Shown here in pieces: positions 35,101-43,177 of a stretch of 64,000 nt of DNA; the first letter of the stretch is position 1; each line of letters opens with the position of its first letter. Below the pieces are notes generated by a model that was not told the origin of the DNA, searched no databases, and was given only the letters and a program-made list of their open reading frames with translations. Source of the DNA: an uncultured Clostridia bacterium. GTDB taxonomy: Bacteria; Bacillota; Clostridia; Christensenellales; Borkfalkiaceae. The stretch covers positions 186,001 to 250,000 of the forward strand of contig CALVIN010000002.1 of the NCBI GenBank assembly GCA_944330115.1, in the 5' to 3' direction. Position numbers and translations under genes: made by a program.

Positions 35101-35720
35101 TTGAAAAGTATATGAACAGCTTTTCCGACTGCAACTTCAACTGCAGTCTTCTGGACGACTATACCGAGGACGAGGACGGTGAAAAGACGTATAACGCCGT
35201 AAGCGACGGCATGCGCGTGACTATGGGCGGCGTGATAACGGCGTTCAAGCGCACGGTGACAAAGCGCACGGGCGCGCACATGGCGTTCATCACGCTCGAA
35301 GACGTGTACAGCAGCGTGGAGTGCCTGGCATTCCCCAACGTGTACGAAAAGTTCAGGGGGCTTATCGTAAACGACAAGATAGTCCGCGTGAGCGGCAAGC
35401 TCGACCTCGAAAACGGCAAGGAACCCACAATAATACTCGACCATATCACGGCGTTCGACACGTCGTCGGCGGGCGCTGATACGGCTGCCGCCGTTGAGAC
35501 CAAGAAAAAGCGCGATATACTCTGGCTCAACGCCACGGCGCTTTCCGACGACGACTTCGACGAGCTCGTATCCATGCTCGGCAACTACGAGGGCGAGACC
35601 GACTGCGCCATAAAGCGCGGCAACAAGAAGTTCCGTTTAGACGGCGGCGTAAACTATTGCCGCGGCCTGCTTGCAGAATTGAGTACGTTCCTCACCGAAG
35701 CCGACGTGAAGCTGGTGTAA
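32127..35720 (+). CDS. dnaE: DNA polymerase III alpha subunit, DnaE type
   Basis: A 1197-residue replicative polymerase subunit. The N-terminal PHP domain is clear (HLHLHTEYSLLDGACKI, AITDHGNMYG). The catalytic aspartates of the palm are in MPDFDIDFC, preceded by VGPGRGSGVSS, and the fingers carry ASYAFNKSHAAAYATLAYQT. A helix-hairpin-helix and an OB-fold domain (MGGVITAFKRTVTKRTGAHM) close the protein. Firmicutes usually also carry PolC; this window shows only DnaE. It has an upstream gap of 167 bases and no neighbour in the same unit. Confidence 0.97.
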   Translation: MTDFVHLHLHTEYSLLDGACKIDNLIEYCKENGINAVAITDHGNMYGTLHFAEKAAVAGIKYIIGCEFYVTKDLHDKTSNISEHLILLAKNKAGYKNLVQLDSMAFVDGFYYKPKIDYNVLKEHSEGVICLSACVAGGIPRRLLAGDYEGAKKLALHLKSIFGEDFYIEIQNHGLDEEKRVLPLLVKLADDIGAELVATNDVHYLKKEDAEMQDVLMCIQMKKTLDDPKRMKFETQEFYFKSGDEMADLFPNLPRAISNTRAIADKVTEPAFNLDKKGYPIRDTSLIPGYTPPDGSTPEQYLRKLTDEGLKKRYGTVTARERERADYELGVICSMGYAEYYLIVWDFINWSREQGIPVGPGRGSGVSSIVAYSIGITDVEPLQYDLLFERFLNPDRVSMPDFDIDFCTDRREETIEYVRKKYHPENVCQIVTFGTMAAKNSIKDVGRVMSVPYSETDRLTKIMDGKTSISDLLGLNIEKTRKKMMAEEDEDKRSSIADKLNELQLARNAEFCEMYENDATLHEVIDMARKIEGMPRQTGMHAAGVVICRKKIADNVPLSRNGEDITTQFVAKEIEALGMLKMDFLALVTLTDIKKCLDYIKEDYGRDIDFHEIGYTDAGAYELIAEGDTDGVFQLEAGGMKKFMRQLKPDTLEDLIAGVSLYRPGPMKFIDSFCDRKHGLEPITYDCPQEEKILKVTYGIPVYQEQVMQIFQYLAGFSLGEADLVRRAMGKKDKKTLLAQKDKFIYGGTSDVNGSHIDGCIKNGISAEVAAKIFADMEGFASYAFNKSHAAAYATLAYQTAWLKKYYIKEFICALLNNRLNKIDEITKYVLYLKEKGLKVFPPDINRSKTVFSVENDGVRFGLSALRGTGQAAIDLVIQEREKNGLFEDFPDFISRCASMLNKRMIEGLIYAGAFDSMGVYRSQLMLVYDTLYQRSVSIAKQKSSAQISLFGDIIAEEKLKVTYPDVPEYELNEKLAKEKEVLGVYVSGHPFEKYMNSFSDCNFNCSLLDDYTEDEDGEKTYNAVSDGMRVTMGGVITAFKRTVTKRTGAHMAFITLEDVYSSVECLAFPNVYEKFRGLIVNDKIVRVSGKLDLENGKEPTIILDHITAFDTSSAGADTAAAVETKKKRDILWLNATALSDDDFDELVSMLGNYEGETDCAIKRGNKKFRLDGGVNYCRGLLAELSTFLTEADVKLV

Positions 35721-35867
35721 GAGCGCATCTTTCGGCATCATGTTGCGTTTTTATGCAATATGTACAAAAAATTGCATCGCATATAGTCATTTAATGTACG
35801 CGGAGCGGCAAATTATGGCGGCTTCGCGTATATTATTATATTTTACTTTTTTATTTTGCAAAAACTA

Positions 35868-35896
35868 TTGAAATTTTTTTTTCTATTTGTTATAAT
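35868..35896 (+). promoter_or_regulatory. Promoter of pfkA
   Basis: TTGAAA (35868-35873), 17 bases, TATAAT (35891-35896). The rest of the 298-base gap after dnaE is AT-rich and shows nothing else. Confidence 0.78.
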
Positions 35897-36018
35897 ATAT
35901 AACTGAAGTGATGAGCATAGTGCGCCTAATTTGATGCATAAGGGGGCTTGCGGCTTTGCCGCTCGGCGCGCTGCAAAAAATAGAGAATAAGAGATTTATT
36001 TTTTCGGCGGAGGTTTTT

Positions 36019-36981
36019 ATGAAGAGAATAGGCTTGCTTACCAGCGGCGGCGACGCTCCCGGCATGAACGCCTGCATAAGGGCGGTAGTCCGCAGTGCGC
36101 TTTATTTCGGCATGGAGGTATACGGCATTGAGCGCGGCTATCAGGGACTCATCGACGATGAGATGATATCCATGGATATGCGCTCGGTTTCCGATATCGT
36201 TCAGCGCGGCGGCACAAAACTTCGCACCGCAAGGTGCCTTGAAATGCTCACCAAAGAGGGGCAGAAGAGGGCCGTCCGCACCCTTGAGGCGCGCGGGATA
36301 GAGGGCCTCGTCGTTATCGGCGGCGACGGTTCGTTCAGAGGCGCAAAGTGCCTCTCTGAGGAGTACGGCATACCCACTATAGGTATACCCGGCACCATAG
36401 ACAACGACCTTGAATACACCGACTATACTTTGGGCTTCGACACGGCGGTAAACACCTGCATCGACGTCATAAACAAACTGCGCGACACCATGACCTCGCA
36501 CGAGAGGATCTCGGTAGTTGAAGTTATGGGCAGGCGCTGCGGCGACATAGCGCTCTATGCCGGCATTGCCAGCGGCGCCGAGATAATAGTCGTTCCCGAA
36601 GTCGTGTTCGATCTCGACGATATAGTAATGAAGATAAACCGCTCCCGCGCAAACGGCAAGCACTCCAACATAGTTGTAGTTGCCGAGGGCGTTTGCTCGG
36701 CCGAGGAGTTTGCAAAACAGCTTCAGTCCATAACCACCTATTCGGTGCGTCCCACCACGATAGGCCACATCCAGCGCGGCGGTTCGCCCTCCATGGCCGA
36801 CCGTATGCTTGCCGCACAGTTCGGCAACAAGGCCGTGCGCCTTCTCAACGACGGCATCGGCAACAGGGTGGTAGGTATCCATAAGAACGAGATAATCGAT
36901 ATGGATATCATCGAAGCCGTAAACATGAAGAAAAAGTTTAACTACGAACTGTATGAAACTCTGCAGATGATCTCCATGTAA
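36019..36981 (+). CDS. pfkA: 6-phosphofructokinase (ATP)
   Basis: A 320-residue glycolytic phosphofructokinase of normal bacterial length. The ATP site GGDAPGMNA is at residues 11-19; GGDGSFRGA and the catalytic PGTIDNDLEYTDYT follow, and MGRRCGDIALYAG is present. Gly in GGDGS favours ATP over pyrophosphate as donor. GGAGG before the ATG at 36019 and the family opening MKRIGLLTSGG set the start. It probably shares a transcript with the PfkB-family kinase downstream. Confidence 0.97.
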   Translation: MKRIGLLTSGGDAPGMNACIRAVVRSALYFGMEVYGIERGYQGLIDDEMISMDMRSVSDIVQRGGTKLRTARCLEMLTKEGQKRAVRTLEARGIEGLVVIGGDGSFRGAKCLSEEYGIPTIGIPGTIDNDLEYTDYTLGFDTAVNTCIDVINKLRDTMTSHERISVVEVMGRRCGDIALYAGIASGAEIIVVPEVVFDLDDIVMKINRSRANGKHSNIVVVAEGVCSAEEFAKQLQSITTYSVRPTTIGHIQRGGSPSMADRMLAAQFGNKAVRLLNDGIGNRVVGIHKNEIIDMDIIEAVNMKKKFNYELYETLQMISM

Positions 36982-37036
36982 CTTTTGCGAACGTCTTTGA
37001 CTTCGCTTTTGTTGCGGGCGACCGTTTGCTGGAGGT

Positions 37037-37963
37037 ATGATGATTTTAGCGATATGTTTGAGCCCCTGCATAGACGTCAACATGGAAGTTGACAGTTTAT
37101 GCGTGGGCAAGACCAACAAGATACTCAATAAGCGTATATATTTCACCGGCAAGGCTATAAACACGGCGCGCGGACTCAAAAGGCTCGGCGCCGAAGTTTA
37201 TGCAACCGGCTTTATGTATGAAGACAACGGCAAGCTCTTCGAGCAGGAGCTGCACTATGAGTGCGTGCCCTATAAATTTGTTTGGTGCCCTGGCAGGGTG
37301 CGCGAAAATTACAAATTTGTAGACAATAAGTCCATGCTCACCGAAGTGGACGATATAAGCCCCGAGGTCAGCGACGAAAAGAAGGCCGAACTCGTTTCGC
37401 GGGTGAGAGAGCTTTCGGCGGGCAGCGAGGCCGTGGTGCTTTCGGGCGGGCTTGCAAAGGGCATGCCGCCTTCGTATTACGGCGATATTTTAAGCGCCGT
37501 GCCCGACGGCGTAAAAAAGGTGGTCGATACTTCGGGCGAGCGCCTGTTTGAGGCCTTAAAATACGATGCCGACCTGGTAAAGCCCAACCTGCAGGAGCTT
37601 CAGAGCACGCTGAAGATAACCATAAACAGCAAGGAAGAGATGCTGTACGGCTGCCGCGAACTGCTGAAGCGCGGCGCAAAGCGCGTTTTGTTGTCGCTCG
37701 GCAAGGAGGGCGCCGTTATAACCGACGGCAGCGAGAGCTACTACTGCAAGAGCATAAACGTTGCGATGAATTCCACGATAGGCGCGGGCGACGGAATGGT
37801 CGCCGCGGCCACGTTTGCACTCGCCAAGGGCGGTTCGCTCAAAGAGATATTGCGCTGCGGCGTTGCCGGCGGCACGGCTGCCGTCACCACGCCCGACAGC
37901 ATAACTTTCAAACGAGAGAAGTACGAGGAGATATTGAACGGGCTGGAAGTTACCGAGCTTTGA
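37037..37963 (+). CDS. PfkB-family sugar kinase (1-phosphofructokinase / tagatose-6-phosphate kinase type)
   Basis: A 308-residue ribokinase-fold kinase. It opens like FruK/LacC (SPCIDVNMEVDSL), keeps GKAINTARGLKRLG and SGGLAKGMP, and ends with the anion-hole and base motif TIGAGDGMVAA, where the family more often has GAGDS. The substrate is likely a phosphorylated hexose, given the pfkA neighbour, but fructose-1-phosphate and tagatose-6-phosphate cannot be told apart. GGAGG precedes the ATG; a second ATG follows at once. No PTS genes are nearby. Confidence 0.88.
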   Translation: MMILAICLSPCIDVNMEVDSLCVGKTNKILNKRIYFTGKAINTARGLKRLGAEVYATGFMYEDNGKLFEQELHYECVPYKFVWCPGRVRENYKFVDNKSMLTEVDDISPEVSDEKKAELVSRVRELSAGSEAVVLSGGLAKGMPPSYYGDILSAVPDGVKKVVDTSGERLFEALKYDADLVKPNLQELQSTLKITINSKEEMLYGCRELLKRGAKRVLLSLGKEGAVITDGSESYYCKSINVAMNSTIGAGDGMVAAATFALAKGGSLKEILRCGVAGGTAAVTTPDSITFKREKYEEILNGLEVTEL

Positions 37964-38057
37964 GTTTTTACCCGCTTTAATGTCTTGCTTGCAGTATTGC
38001 TTACATGCCGAGCGGCTGTAAGATAGTTCCGTTTTTACATAATGGAGATGACTGCCT

Positions 38058-38675
38058 ATGTGGGACAAAAACAGACCTTTGAAACTTGCCGACGCGCTGT
38101 GCTTCGACGCTCACACGTTGCAGCGCATAATCGATGTCGACAAGTTTGCCGCAAGCCGTAAATTCGGCGCCGATCTCTGCGGCAACTACGCGCCCTTTTG
38201 CAGCGTGTGCGACAAGCAGGTTTTCGATCCCTGCTCTACGGCATACCGTGTAAACGCGCGCATCCCGCTCATCGAGAGCTTTTTCGATAGTACGGGCGCA
38301 GACGATGCAAGCGTGATCCAGGCGGTGGCAGACGTAGATAAATACCTTGCGAGCGAGGGCTTCGGCCTCGACCTTTGCGGCAGATACGCGCCCTTCTGCG
38401 CGGTGTGCGATAAATCGCAGCCCTTCCCCTGCGGAACGGCATATCTTAAAATGAAGAACGCCGAAAACTTCGCCACCAAGGCGCTGGTAACGCAGGCGGG
38501 AGGAGAACTCATGGCAAACGTTCCCCAATTAGATGATGCGCTCACCCAGGTGCTCGAATCGGATGCAGAGGACGCTGAAAATACCGCAGACGGCAAGGCT
38601 GCGGCCGATAAGGCGGCCGAAGATACTTCCGACGTGAGGATAAGGATAGGCATAGCAAAGCGCCGCTTTGAATGA
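38058..38675 (+). CDS. Two-repeat cysteine protein of unknown function
   Basis: A 205-residue protein I do not recognise. It contains two copies of one unit: LCGNYAPFCSVCDK and LCGRYAPFCAVCDK, each preceded by DKxxAxxxFGxD-like sequence and followed by a PC.TAY tail. Each copy therefore has four cysteines (C, x6, C, x2, C, x7-8, C), a pattern that would suit a zinc or iron-sulfur site. The last 60 residues are acidic and Ala-rich. There is no signal peptide or membrane helix. GGAG lies upstream, a strong terminator follows, and the gene stands alone between the PfkB kinase and spoIIIA. Confidence 0.72.
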   Translation: MWDKNRPLKLADALCFDAHTLQRIIDVDKFAASRKFGADLCGNYAPFCSVCDKQVFDPCSTAYRVNARIPLIESFFDSTGADDASVIQAVADVDKYLASEGFGLDLCGRYAPFCAVCDKSQPFPCGTAYLKMKNAENFATKALVTQAGGELMANVPQLDDALTQVLESDAEDAENTADGKAAADKAAEDTSDVRIRIGIAKRRFE

Positions 38676-38719
38676 CCGATAAGCAATTATATAAAATTAT
38701 ATAATATGGTACAAGAAAT

Positions 38720-38745
38720 GCCGGGAGCCTGCTCCCGGCTTTTTC
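38720..38745 (+). terminator. Terminator after the cysteine-repeat gene
   Basis: GCCGGGAGC (38720-38728), two-base loop, GCTCCCGGC (38731-38739), then TTTTT. Confidence 0.9.
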
Positions 38746-38771
38746 TGTTGCGCGGGTATTTTTGCCCGATC

Positions 38772-38797
38772 GAACGGCTGCGGCCGTTCTTTTTTTG
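38772..38797 (+). terminator. Second terminator ahead of spoIIIAA
   Basis: GAACGGC, loop TGCG, GCCGTTC, then a run of eight T. Two terminators in 80 bases insulate the sporulation operon from upstream transcription. Confidence 0.88.
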
Positions 38798-38823
38798 TCC
38801 CCCGCCGAATAAAATTATGTTGT

Positions 38824-39756
38824 ATGGACCTGTCATTCCTGCCGCCTGACATACTTTCGGCGGTGAGCAACGTCAATTTGAATTTTCTCACCGAGATACG
38901 CCTGCGAAGGGGACAGCCCGTAATAATAGAGTATCGCGGCGCGTACAGATATCTGTGTGCGGGCGGCGCGGCCGAAACAAGGCGGGGCGCGATCATTTGC
39001 GGCGACGTCGTGAGTATTTTGAACGGCGCGATGGGCGGCTGCGTATACAGTTATGCCGAGGAGCTCAAGCAGGGGTTTATAACGGTGGGCGGCGGCATAC
39101 GCATAGGCGTGGCGGGCGAATACGTCACCGAAAACGGACAGATAAAGACGATAGCCCGCGCCACCTCGCTCAACATAAGGATACCGCATCGCGCGGAGGG
39201 CTGTTCGTCGGCGGTATACGGCGCGCTGCTTTCGGGCGGCATAGCGAGCGTTTTGTTGTTCTCGCGCCCGGGGCTGGGCAAAACCACCATGCTGCGCGAC
39301 CTCACCGCGCGCATCTCACGCGAACACAAAATAAACGTGCTCGTGCTCGACGCCCGCAACGAGATAGGCGGGGCGGGGGAGGCCTACGACCTCGGCGAGA
39401 CGGTCGACGTGGTAAAGAGCTGCGATAAGCTCCCCTCGGTAAAGAGCGCCATACGGGCCATGCGCCCCGAACTTATAATAACGGACGAGCTGTACGGCGA
39501 GAGCGATATCGCCGCCGTGCGGTTTGCGCGCGATTGCGGCATAGACGTAATAGCGTCCTCTCACGTGTGCGACAAAAATTATTTAAAGTCGCTGCCCTTC
39601 GATTACTATGTAAGGCTCAACTCGATAGGCGGCAGGCCGGATATATATGATAAAAATTTTGATATTGTTGGCGATAGTAGTGCTGACGACGTTTGCGGGC
39701 GTGCTGCTCTCGGCCGAAAAAAAGAAGAGGGCGGCGGTATTCGGGGAACTGTATGA
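38824..39756 (+). CDS. spoIIIAA: Stage III sporulation protein AA
   Basis: A 310-residue ATPase of the SpoIIIA-SpoIIQ channel that joins mother cell and forespore. The secretion-ATPase Walker A is FSRPGLGKTTM and the Walker B region LIITDELYGESD. It is expressed in the mother cell under sigma-E in known spore-formers; no convincing sigma-E promoter could be read in the 26 bases between the terminator and the ATG. The C-terminus overlaps spoIIIAB by 110 bases in another frame, more than usual, and its last residues (KKEEGGGIRGTV) are low in similarity to the family. Confidence 0.95.
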   Translation: MDLSFLPPDILSAVSNVNLNFLTEIRLRRGQPVIIEYRGAYRYLCAGGAAETRRGAIICGDVVSILNGAMGGCVYSYAEELKQGFITVGGGIRIGVAGEYVTENGQIKTIARATSLNIRIPHRAEGCSSAVYGALLSGGIASVLLFSRPGLGKTTMLRDLTARISREHKINVLVLDARNEIGGAGEAYDLGETVDVVKSCDKLPSVKSAIRAMRPELIITDELYGESDIAAVRFARDCGIDVIASSHVCDKNYLKSLPFDYYVRLNSIGGRPDIYDKNFDIVGDSSADDVCGRAALGRKKEEGGGIRGTV

Positions 39757-40072
39757 ATACAACGAGCTGCTGCTTTTGAACTTGAAGTTCGGCAGGGAGG
39801 ACATGCGCGCCCTTGCAAAAAAGTTCAGATATATGGGTGACGTGCTCGACGGCAAGCCCGTACTCAAAGGGGATGACGGCGAGTTTTTGATAAGCTATGC
39901 CAAAAACCTCGGCTCTACCGACGCCCTCTCGCAGATCGATTACCTCAACGAGCGCAAGTCGTATATAAAGAGGCACAAGGACGAGAGTTCTGCCGACTAC
40001 AAAAAATACAGCTCGCTGTATGTAAAAATATTTCTCATGCTCGGCATACTCATTGCCGTGCTTATCGCGTAA
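39647..40072 (+). CDS. spoIIIAB: Stage III sporulation protein AB
   Basis: A 141-residue membrane protein of the SpoIIIA complex. An N-terminal helix (ILILLAIVVLTTFAGVLL) precedes a cytosolic helical domain (ELYEYNELLLLNLKFGRE) and a C-terminal helix (IFLMLGILIAVLIA). The start at 39647 is needed to keep the N-terminal helix, which forces a 110-base overlap with spoIIIAA. The stop abuts the spoIIIAC start. Confidence 0.9.
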   Translation: MIKILILLAIVVLTTFAGVLLSAEKKKRAAVFGELYEYNELLLLNLKFGREDMRALAKKFRYMGDVLDGKPVLKGDDGEFLISYAKNLGSTDALSQIDYLNERKSYIKRHKDESSADYKKYSSLYVKIFLMLGILIAVLIA

Positions 40073-40270
40073 ATGGACATAAGCATTATTTTTAAAATAG
40101 CTGCCGTCGGCATAATAGTCACCATAATCTGCCAGATCTTAAAGAAGTCCGATAGGGACGACATCGCCACCGTGGTGAGCCTGGTGGGCCTGATAATAGT
40201 TCTCGCGGCGGTGATATCCATGATTGGCGACCTGTTCGAGCAGGTGAAGGGATTGTTTGAGTTGTTCTGA
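40073..40270 (+). CDS. spoIIIAC: Stage III sporulation protein AC
   Basis: A 65-residue protein with two hydrophobic helices, the standard size for SpoIIIAC. The connecting turn LKKSDRDDIATVVSLVGLII is conserved in the family. It is a membrane part of the mother cell-forespore channel. Start and stop are shared with its neighbours in the spoIIIA operon. Confidence 0.93.
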   Translation: MDISIIFKIAAVGIIVTIICQILKKSDRDDIATVVSLVGLIIVLAAVISMIGDLFEQVKGLFELF

Positions 40271-40662
40271 TGGTAATTTTAAGACTGTGCGCCATAGCCG
40301 CCGTCACGGCAGTATGCGCCCTGATTTTGCGTTCACACAAGTCCGAGCTCGTCCCGCTGTGCCTTGCCGCGGGCGGCGTGCTGATGATACTATATGCCTT
40401 CGACTATGTTTCGCAGAGCTTTGAACTTTTAAAACAGTTTTCCGAGCAGACGGGCATAGACAGCTCGGTCATACGCGTTATATTCAAAATAATAGGCATA
40501 GGGTATATCGTGGAACTCACCGCCTCGTCGGTAAAGGACCTCGGCTTTGAGAGCATAGCGGACAAGCTGGTGATGTGTGGCAGGATAGTGATATTCCTCG
40601 TTTCCGTGCCCGTATTGAAGAGCCTCTACGACGTAATAGTATCGCTCATAGGTCTTGTATGA
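40270..40662 (+). CDS. spoIIIAD: Stage III sporulation protein AD
   Basis: A 130-residue polytopic membrane protein with four predicted helices, matching SpoIIIAD in length. FKIIGIGYIVELTASSVKDLG is the family signature. It starts on the last base of the spoIIIAC stop and overlaps spoIIIAE by four bases. Confidence 0.94.
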   Translation: MVILRLCAIAAVTAVCALILRSHKSELVPLCLAAGGVLMILYAFDYVSQSFELLKQFSEQTGIDSSVIRVIFKIIGIGYIVELTASSVKDLGFESIADKLVMCGRIVIFLVSVPVLKSLYDVIVSLIGLV

Positions 40663-41867
40663 ATTTTTGTAAACTTTCAAAGGGGCGGGCGGCCCTGCTC
40701 GTCGCGATAGCGCTGTTCCTTATCGCGGTGGCAGCTCTTCCCGCAGCCGTGTGCGCCTCCGCCGAGGAAACGGACGGGGAGGAGGAGCTCACGCAAAATA
40801 TTGAGGACGTATTGGACGGGCTCGACCTCTCCGAGCTGCAGCAATACCTCGACGAGCACGCCGAAAGTTACCTCTTCAACTTCGGCGACAATGCCGAGGA
40901 GATAATACGCTACCTTGTAAACGGCAACATAGGCACCGACTATTCGAGCTACATAACCGAAGTGCTCTCCGTCGTGTTCTCCGACGTGCTCTCGCTTTTG
41001 CCCGCCTTTGCGGAGGTGGTGGCCATTGCCCTTCTGTGCGCCATATTTTCGGGCGCGGAGGGCAGCGTGCTCTCATCTTCGACCTTCCGCGTGGTAAAAC
41101 TCGCGTGCTATTCGCTGATAGTAGCAATAGTTTCGTCCTCGCTCGTAGGCGTCGCCGCCGAGTGCATAAGCTGCGTCACCTCGCTGCAAAAACAGATGGA
41201 GATAATTTCACCATTGCTCGTCACGCTCACCGTGCTCACGGGCGGGACGGGCTCTGCGGCAGTCTATCAGCCGTCGGCCGTATTTCTCTCGGGCGGAGCG
41301 GTGGAGATAATCAACGGCTTCATATTCCCCGCGGCGATAGCGGCGGCGGTTTTAAACTTTATGTCTAAGATAAACCCGCAGATATCCTTTACCGGCATGT
41401 CGAAACTTTTAAAGAGCATCATGAAGTGGACGCTCGGCATAACGGTCACGGTTTTCAGCGTATTTCTCACCGTGCAGAGTTCGGCAACGTCACTCTTCGA
41501 CGGGGTGCTGTTCAAGGCCACCAAATACATAATAGGAAACTCCGTGCCGATAGTGGGCGGCTTTCTCTCGGGAGGGTTCGATCTGCTCACCGCAGCCGGA
41601 CTTTTGATAAAAAATTCGGTTGGTATGTGTGGCATAGTACTACTTATAATGCAGATTTTCGCGCCTCTGGTGCTGCTCATCGCCTTTTCGCTCCTTTTAA
41701 AGGTCGCGGGCGCCATAGTTCAGGCGGCTGGCGAAAAGGAGCTGTATTCGCTCTTTTCCGACCTTTCCTCCGATACGGGCTACTTTGTGGCGGGGCTTTT
41801 GGTGGTGGCGTTCATGTATGCGCTCATGATAATGCTTGTAATAAATTCGGCAAATTCATTCATATGA
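40659..41867 (+). CDS. spoIIIAE: Stage III sporulation protein AE
   Basis: A 402-residue polytopic membrane protein with an N-terminal signal helix and about seven further helices, a core of the spoIIIA transport complex. PLLVTLTVLTGGTGSAAVYQ and the MSKLLKSIMKWTLGITVTVF segment are typical. The ATG at 40659 overlaps the spoIIIAD stop. A reverse-orientation copy of the dispersed repeat sits in the reading frame at 41623-41648 (VGMCGIVLLIM), in a helix where the extra sequence is tolerated. Confidence 0.95.
   Translation: MNFCKLSKGRAALLVAIALFLIAVAALPAAVCASAEETDGEEELTQNIEDVLDGLDLSELQQYLDEHAESYLFNFGDNAEEIIRYLVNGNIGTDYSSYITEVLSVVFSDVLSLLPAFAEVVAIALLCAIFSGAEGSVLSSSTFRVVKLACYSLIVAIVSSSLVGVAAECISCVTSLQKQMEIISPLLVTLTVLTGGTGSAAVYQPSAVFLSGGAVEIINGFIFPAAIAAAVLNFMSKINPQISFTGMSKLLKSIMKWTLGITVTVFSVFLTVQSSATSLFDGVLFKATKYIIGNSVPIVGGFLSGGFDLLTAAGLLIKNSVGMCGIVLLIMQIFAPLVLLIAFSLLLKVAGAIVQAAGEKELYSLFSDLSSDTGYFVAGLLVVAFMYALMIMLVINSANSFI
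41623..41648 (-). repeat. Dispersed AGTACTATG repeat, copy 5 (reverse)
   Basis: On the minus strand AGTACTATG, four bases, ACATA, the same spacing as the forward copies. It lies inside spoIIIAE. Confidence 0.75.
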
Positions 41868-42307
41868 CGGCTTACCTTGTTACCGCCTGCGGGGCGGTCT
41901 TTCTCTCGGTTGTGGTATCGTTCATAATACCGCAGGGCAAACTCAACAAAACGATAACATTCGTATTGCGCATGGTGTGCATCGCCATACTCATCTCGCC
42001 GCTTGCCGGCATATTCAAGATATCCGACGAAAAGTTCGACGAGATGACCGACTATGATTACATATGCAAGCTGTATTCTCAAAATCAGAGCAGGGCGCTC
42101 GAAGAGTGCCTTTTGGAGGAGTATTCGGTGGAGTCGGAGTGCGCCGTTACCGTCGCCTACGGCGATGAAGGGTTTTACGCGGAAAGCGTGGAAGTTTGTC
42201 TTTTAGGGTCGTATGACGGCCTTGCCGATAAAATTTATGAATATTTGCAAGAGGCGGACTATATAAATATAACTGTATATGAAAGCTCTGACCGAATGGC
42301 TGAATGA
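41864..42307 (+). CDS. spoIIIAF: Stage III sporulation protein AF
   Basis: A 147-residue membrane protein with two N-terminal helices (TACGAVFLSVVVSFIIP and FVLRMVCIAILISPLAGIF) and an extracytoplasmic domain of the ring-forming kind. The ATG at 41864 overlaps the spoIIIAE stop (ATGA); the frame is open far upstream but that part is a shadow of spoIIIAE. Its end overlaps spoIIIAG by 29 bases. Confidence 0.9.
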   Translation: MTAYLVTACGAVFLSVVVSFIIPQGKLNKTITFVLRMVCIAILISPLAGIFKISDEKFDEMTDYDYICKLYSQNQSRALEECLLEEYSVESECAVTVAYGDEGFYAESVEVCLLGSYDGLADKIYEYLQEADYINITVYESSDRMAE

Positions 42308-42626
42308 TAAAAAGAAACTTATAATAGTGGTGCTGCTCGTGGCGCTGCTCGTCGTCATAGTATTTCTGTTTTTCGGCAGCGAGGAGGAGAGCGTTTTGGG
42401 CGACTCCATGAAGTCGGATACCGAGCTGCGCCTCACCGCCCTGCTCGAGCGCATCGACGGCGTCGGCGACGCCGAGGTGATGATAACCGAAAATGGCGGC
42501 GAAATAACGGGCGTCGTGGTGGTGTGCGACGGAGCAAACAGCATAATGGTAAGAAACGATATATTGAATGCCGTTTCAACGGCGCTTAATATAAATAAAA
42601 ACAATATTGCTATTTATTCAATGTAA
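42279..42626 (+). CDS. spoIIIAG: Stage III sporulation protein AG
   Basis: A 115-residue ring-building protein with one helix (LIIVVLLVALLVVIVFLFF). It is short for the family, which often exceeds 180 residues; the linker before the ring domain is reduced. LTALLERIDGVGDAEVMITENG and VVVVCDGANSIMVRNDILNAV are its signatures. In Bacillus SpoIIIAG forms a large ring in the mother-cell membrane. Confidence 0.92.
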   Translation: MKALTEWLNDKKKLIIVVLLVALLVVIVFLFFGSEEESVLGDSMKSDTELRLTALLERIDGVGDAEVMITENGGEITGVVVVCDGANSIMVRNDILNAVSTALNINKNNIAIYSM

Positions 42627-42636
42627 GGAGAAGTTT

Positions 42637-43119
42637 ATGACAAAGAAAAAGAAGATCATCGTAATGTCGTCGCTCGTGTTTTTGCTGGCGCTGACTGCCG
42701 TGCTCAACGTGCTGCTCGCGCAGAATAACGCCGCGTCGGGTGACGCCGTCGCTACGGCAAACTACTTTGCTACATACCGTTCCGAGCGCACCACGACGAG
42801 GAGCGAGGAGCTCATTCAGCTTGACAGCATAATCGCGCTGTACGACGAGACGAGCGAGGAATATGCCGACGCGGTCGCCATGAAGATGGATATAGTGGGC
42901 GTCATGGAACAGGAGCTGCAGCTTGAAACAATGATCAAATCGCTCGGCTTTTCCGACGCCGTCGTATCCATCGGCGTCGACTCTGAAAACGTCAACGTAT
43001 TCATCAACTCCGACGAACTCGACATGGACACCGCGCTCTCGATATACGATATGCTCAACAATGAGGCCGGCGTTGCGGCGGGAAACATAATAATTATGCC
43101 CGTTTACTCGGAAATTTGA
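42637..43119 (+). CDS. spoIIIAH: Stage III sporulation protein AH
   Basis: A 160-residue mother-cell membrane protein whose outer domain binds SpoIIQ of the forespore. An N-terminal helix (IIVMSSLVFLLALTAVLNVLL) is followed by a YscJ/FliF-like ring domain (YFATYRSERTTTRSEELIQL). GGAG lies seven bases before the ATG at 42637. It closes the spoIIIA operon; asp23 has its own promoter next. Confidence 0.94.
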   Translation: MTKKKKIIVMSSLVFLLALTAVLNVLLAQNNAASGDAVATANYFATYRSERTTTRSEELIQLDSIIALYDETSEEYADAVAMKMDIVGVMEQELQLETMIKSLGFSDAVVSIGVDSENVNVFINSDELDMDTALSIYDMLNNEAGVAAGNIIIMPVYSEI

Positions 43120-43127
43120 TAAAAGTA

Positions 43128-43156
43128 TTGCAAATTGCGGCGGTATGTGTTATAAT
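43128..43156 (+). promoter_or_regulatory. Promoter of asp23
   Basis: TTGCAA (43128-43133), 17 bases, TATAAT (43151-43156). Confidence 0.75.
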
Positions 43157-43177
43157 CGTTCCATAGGAGTAATCTAT

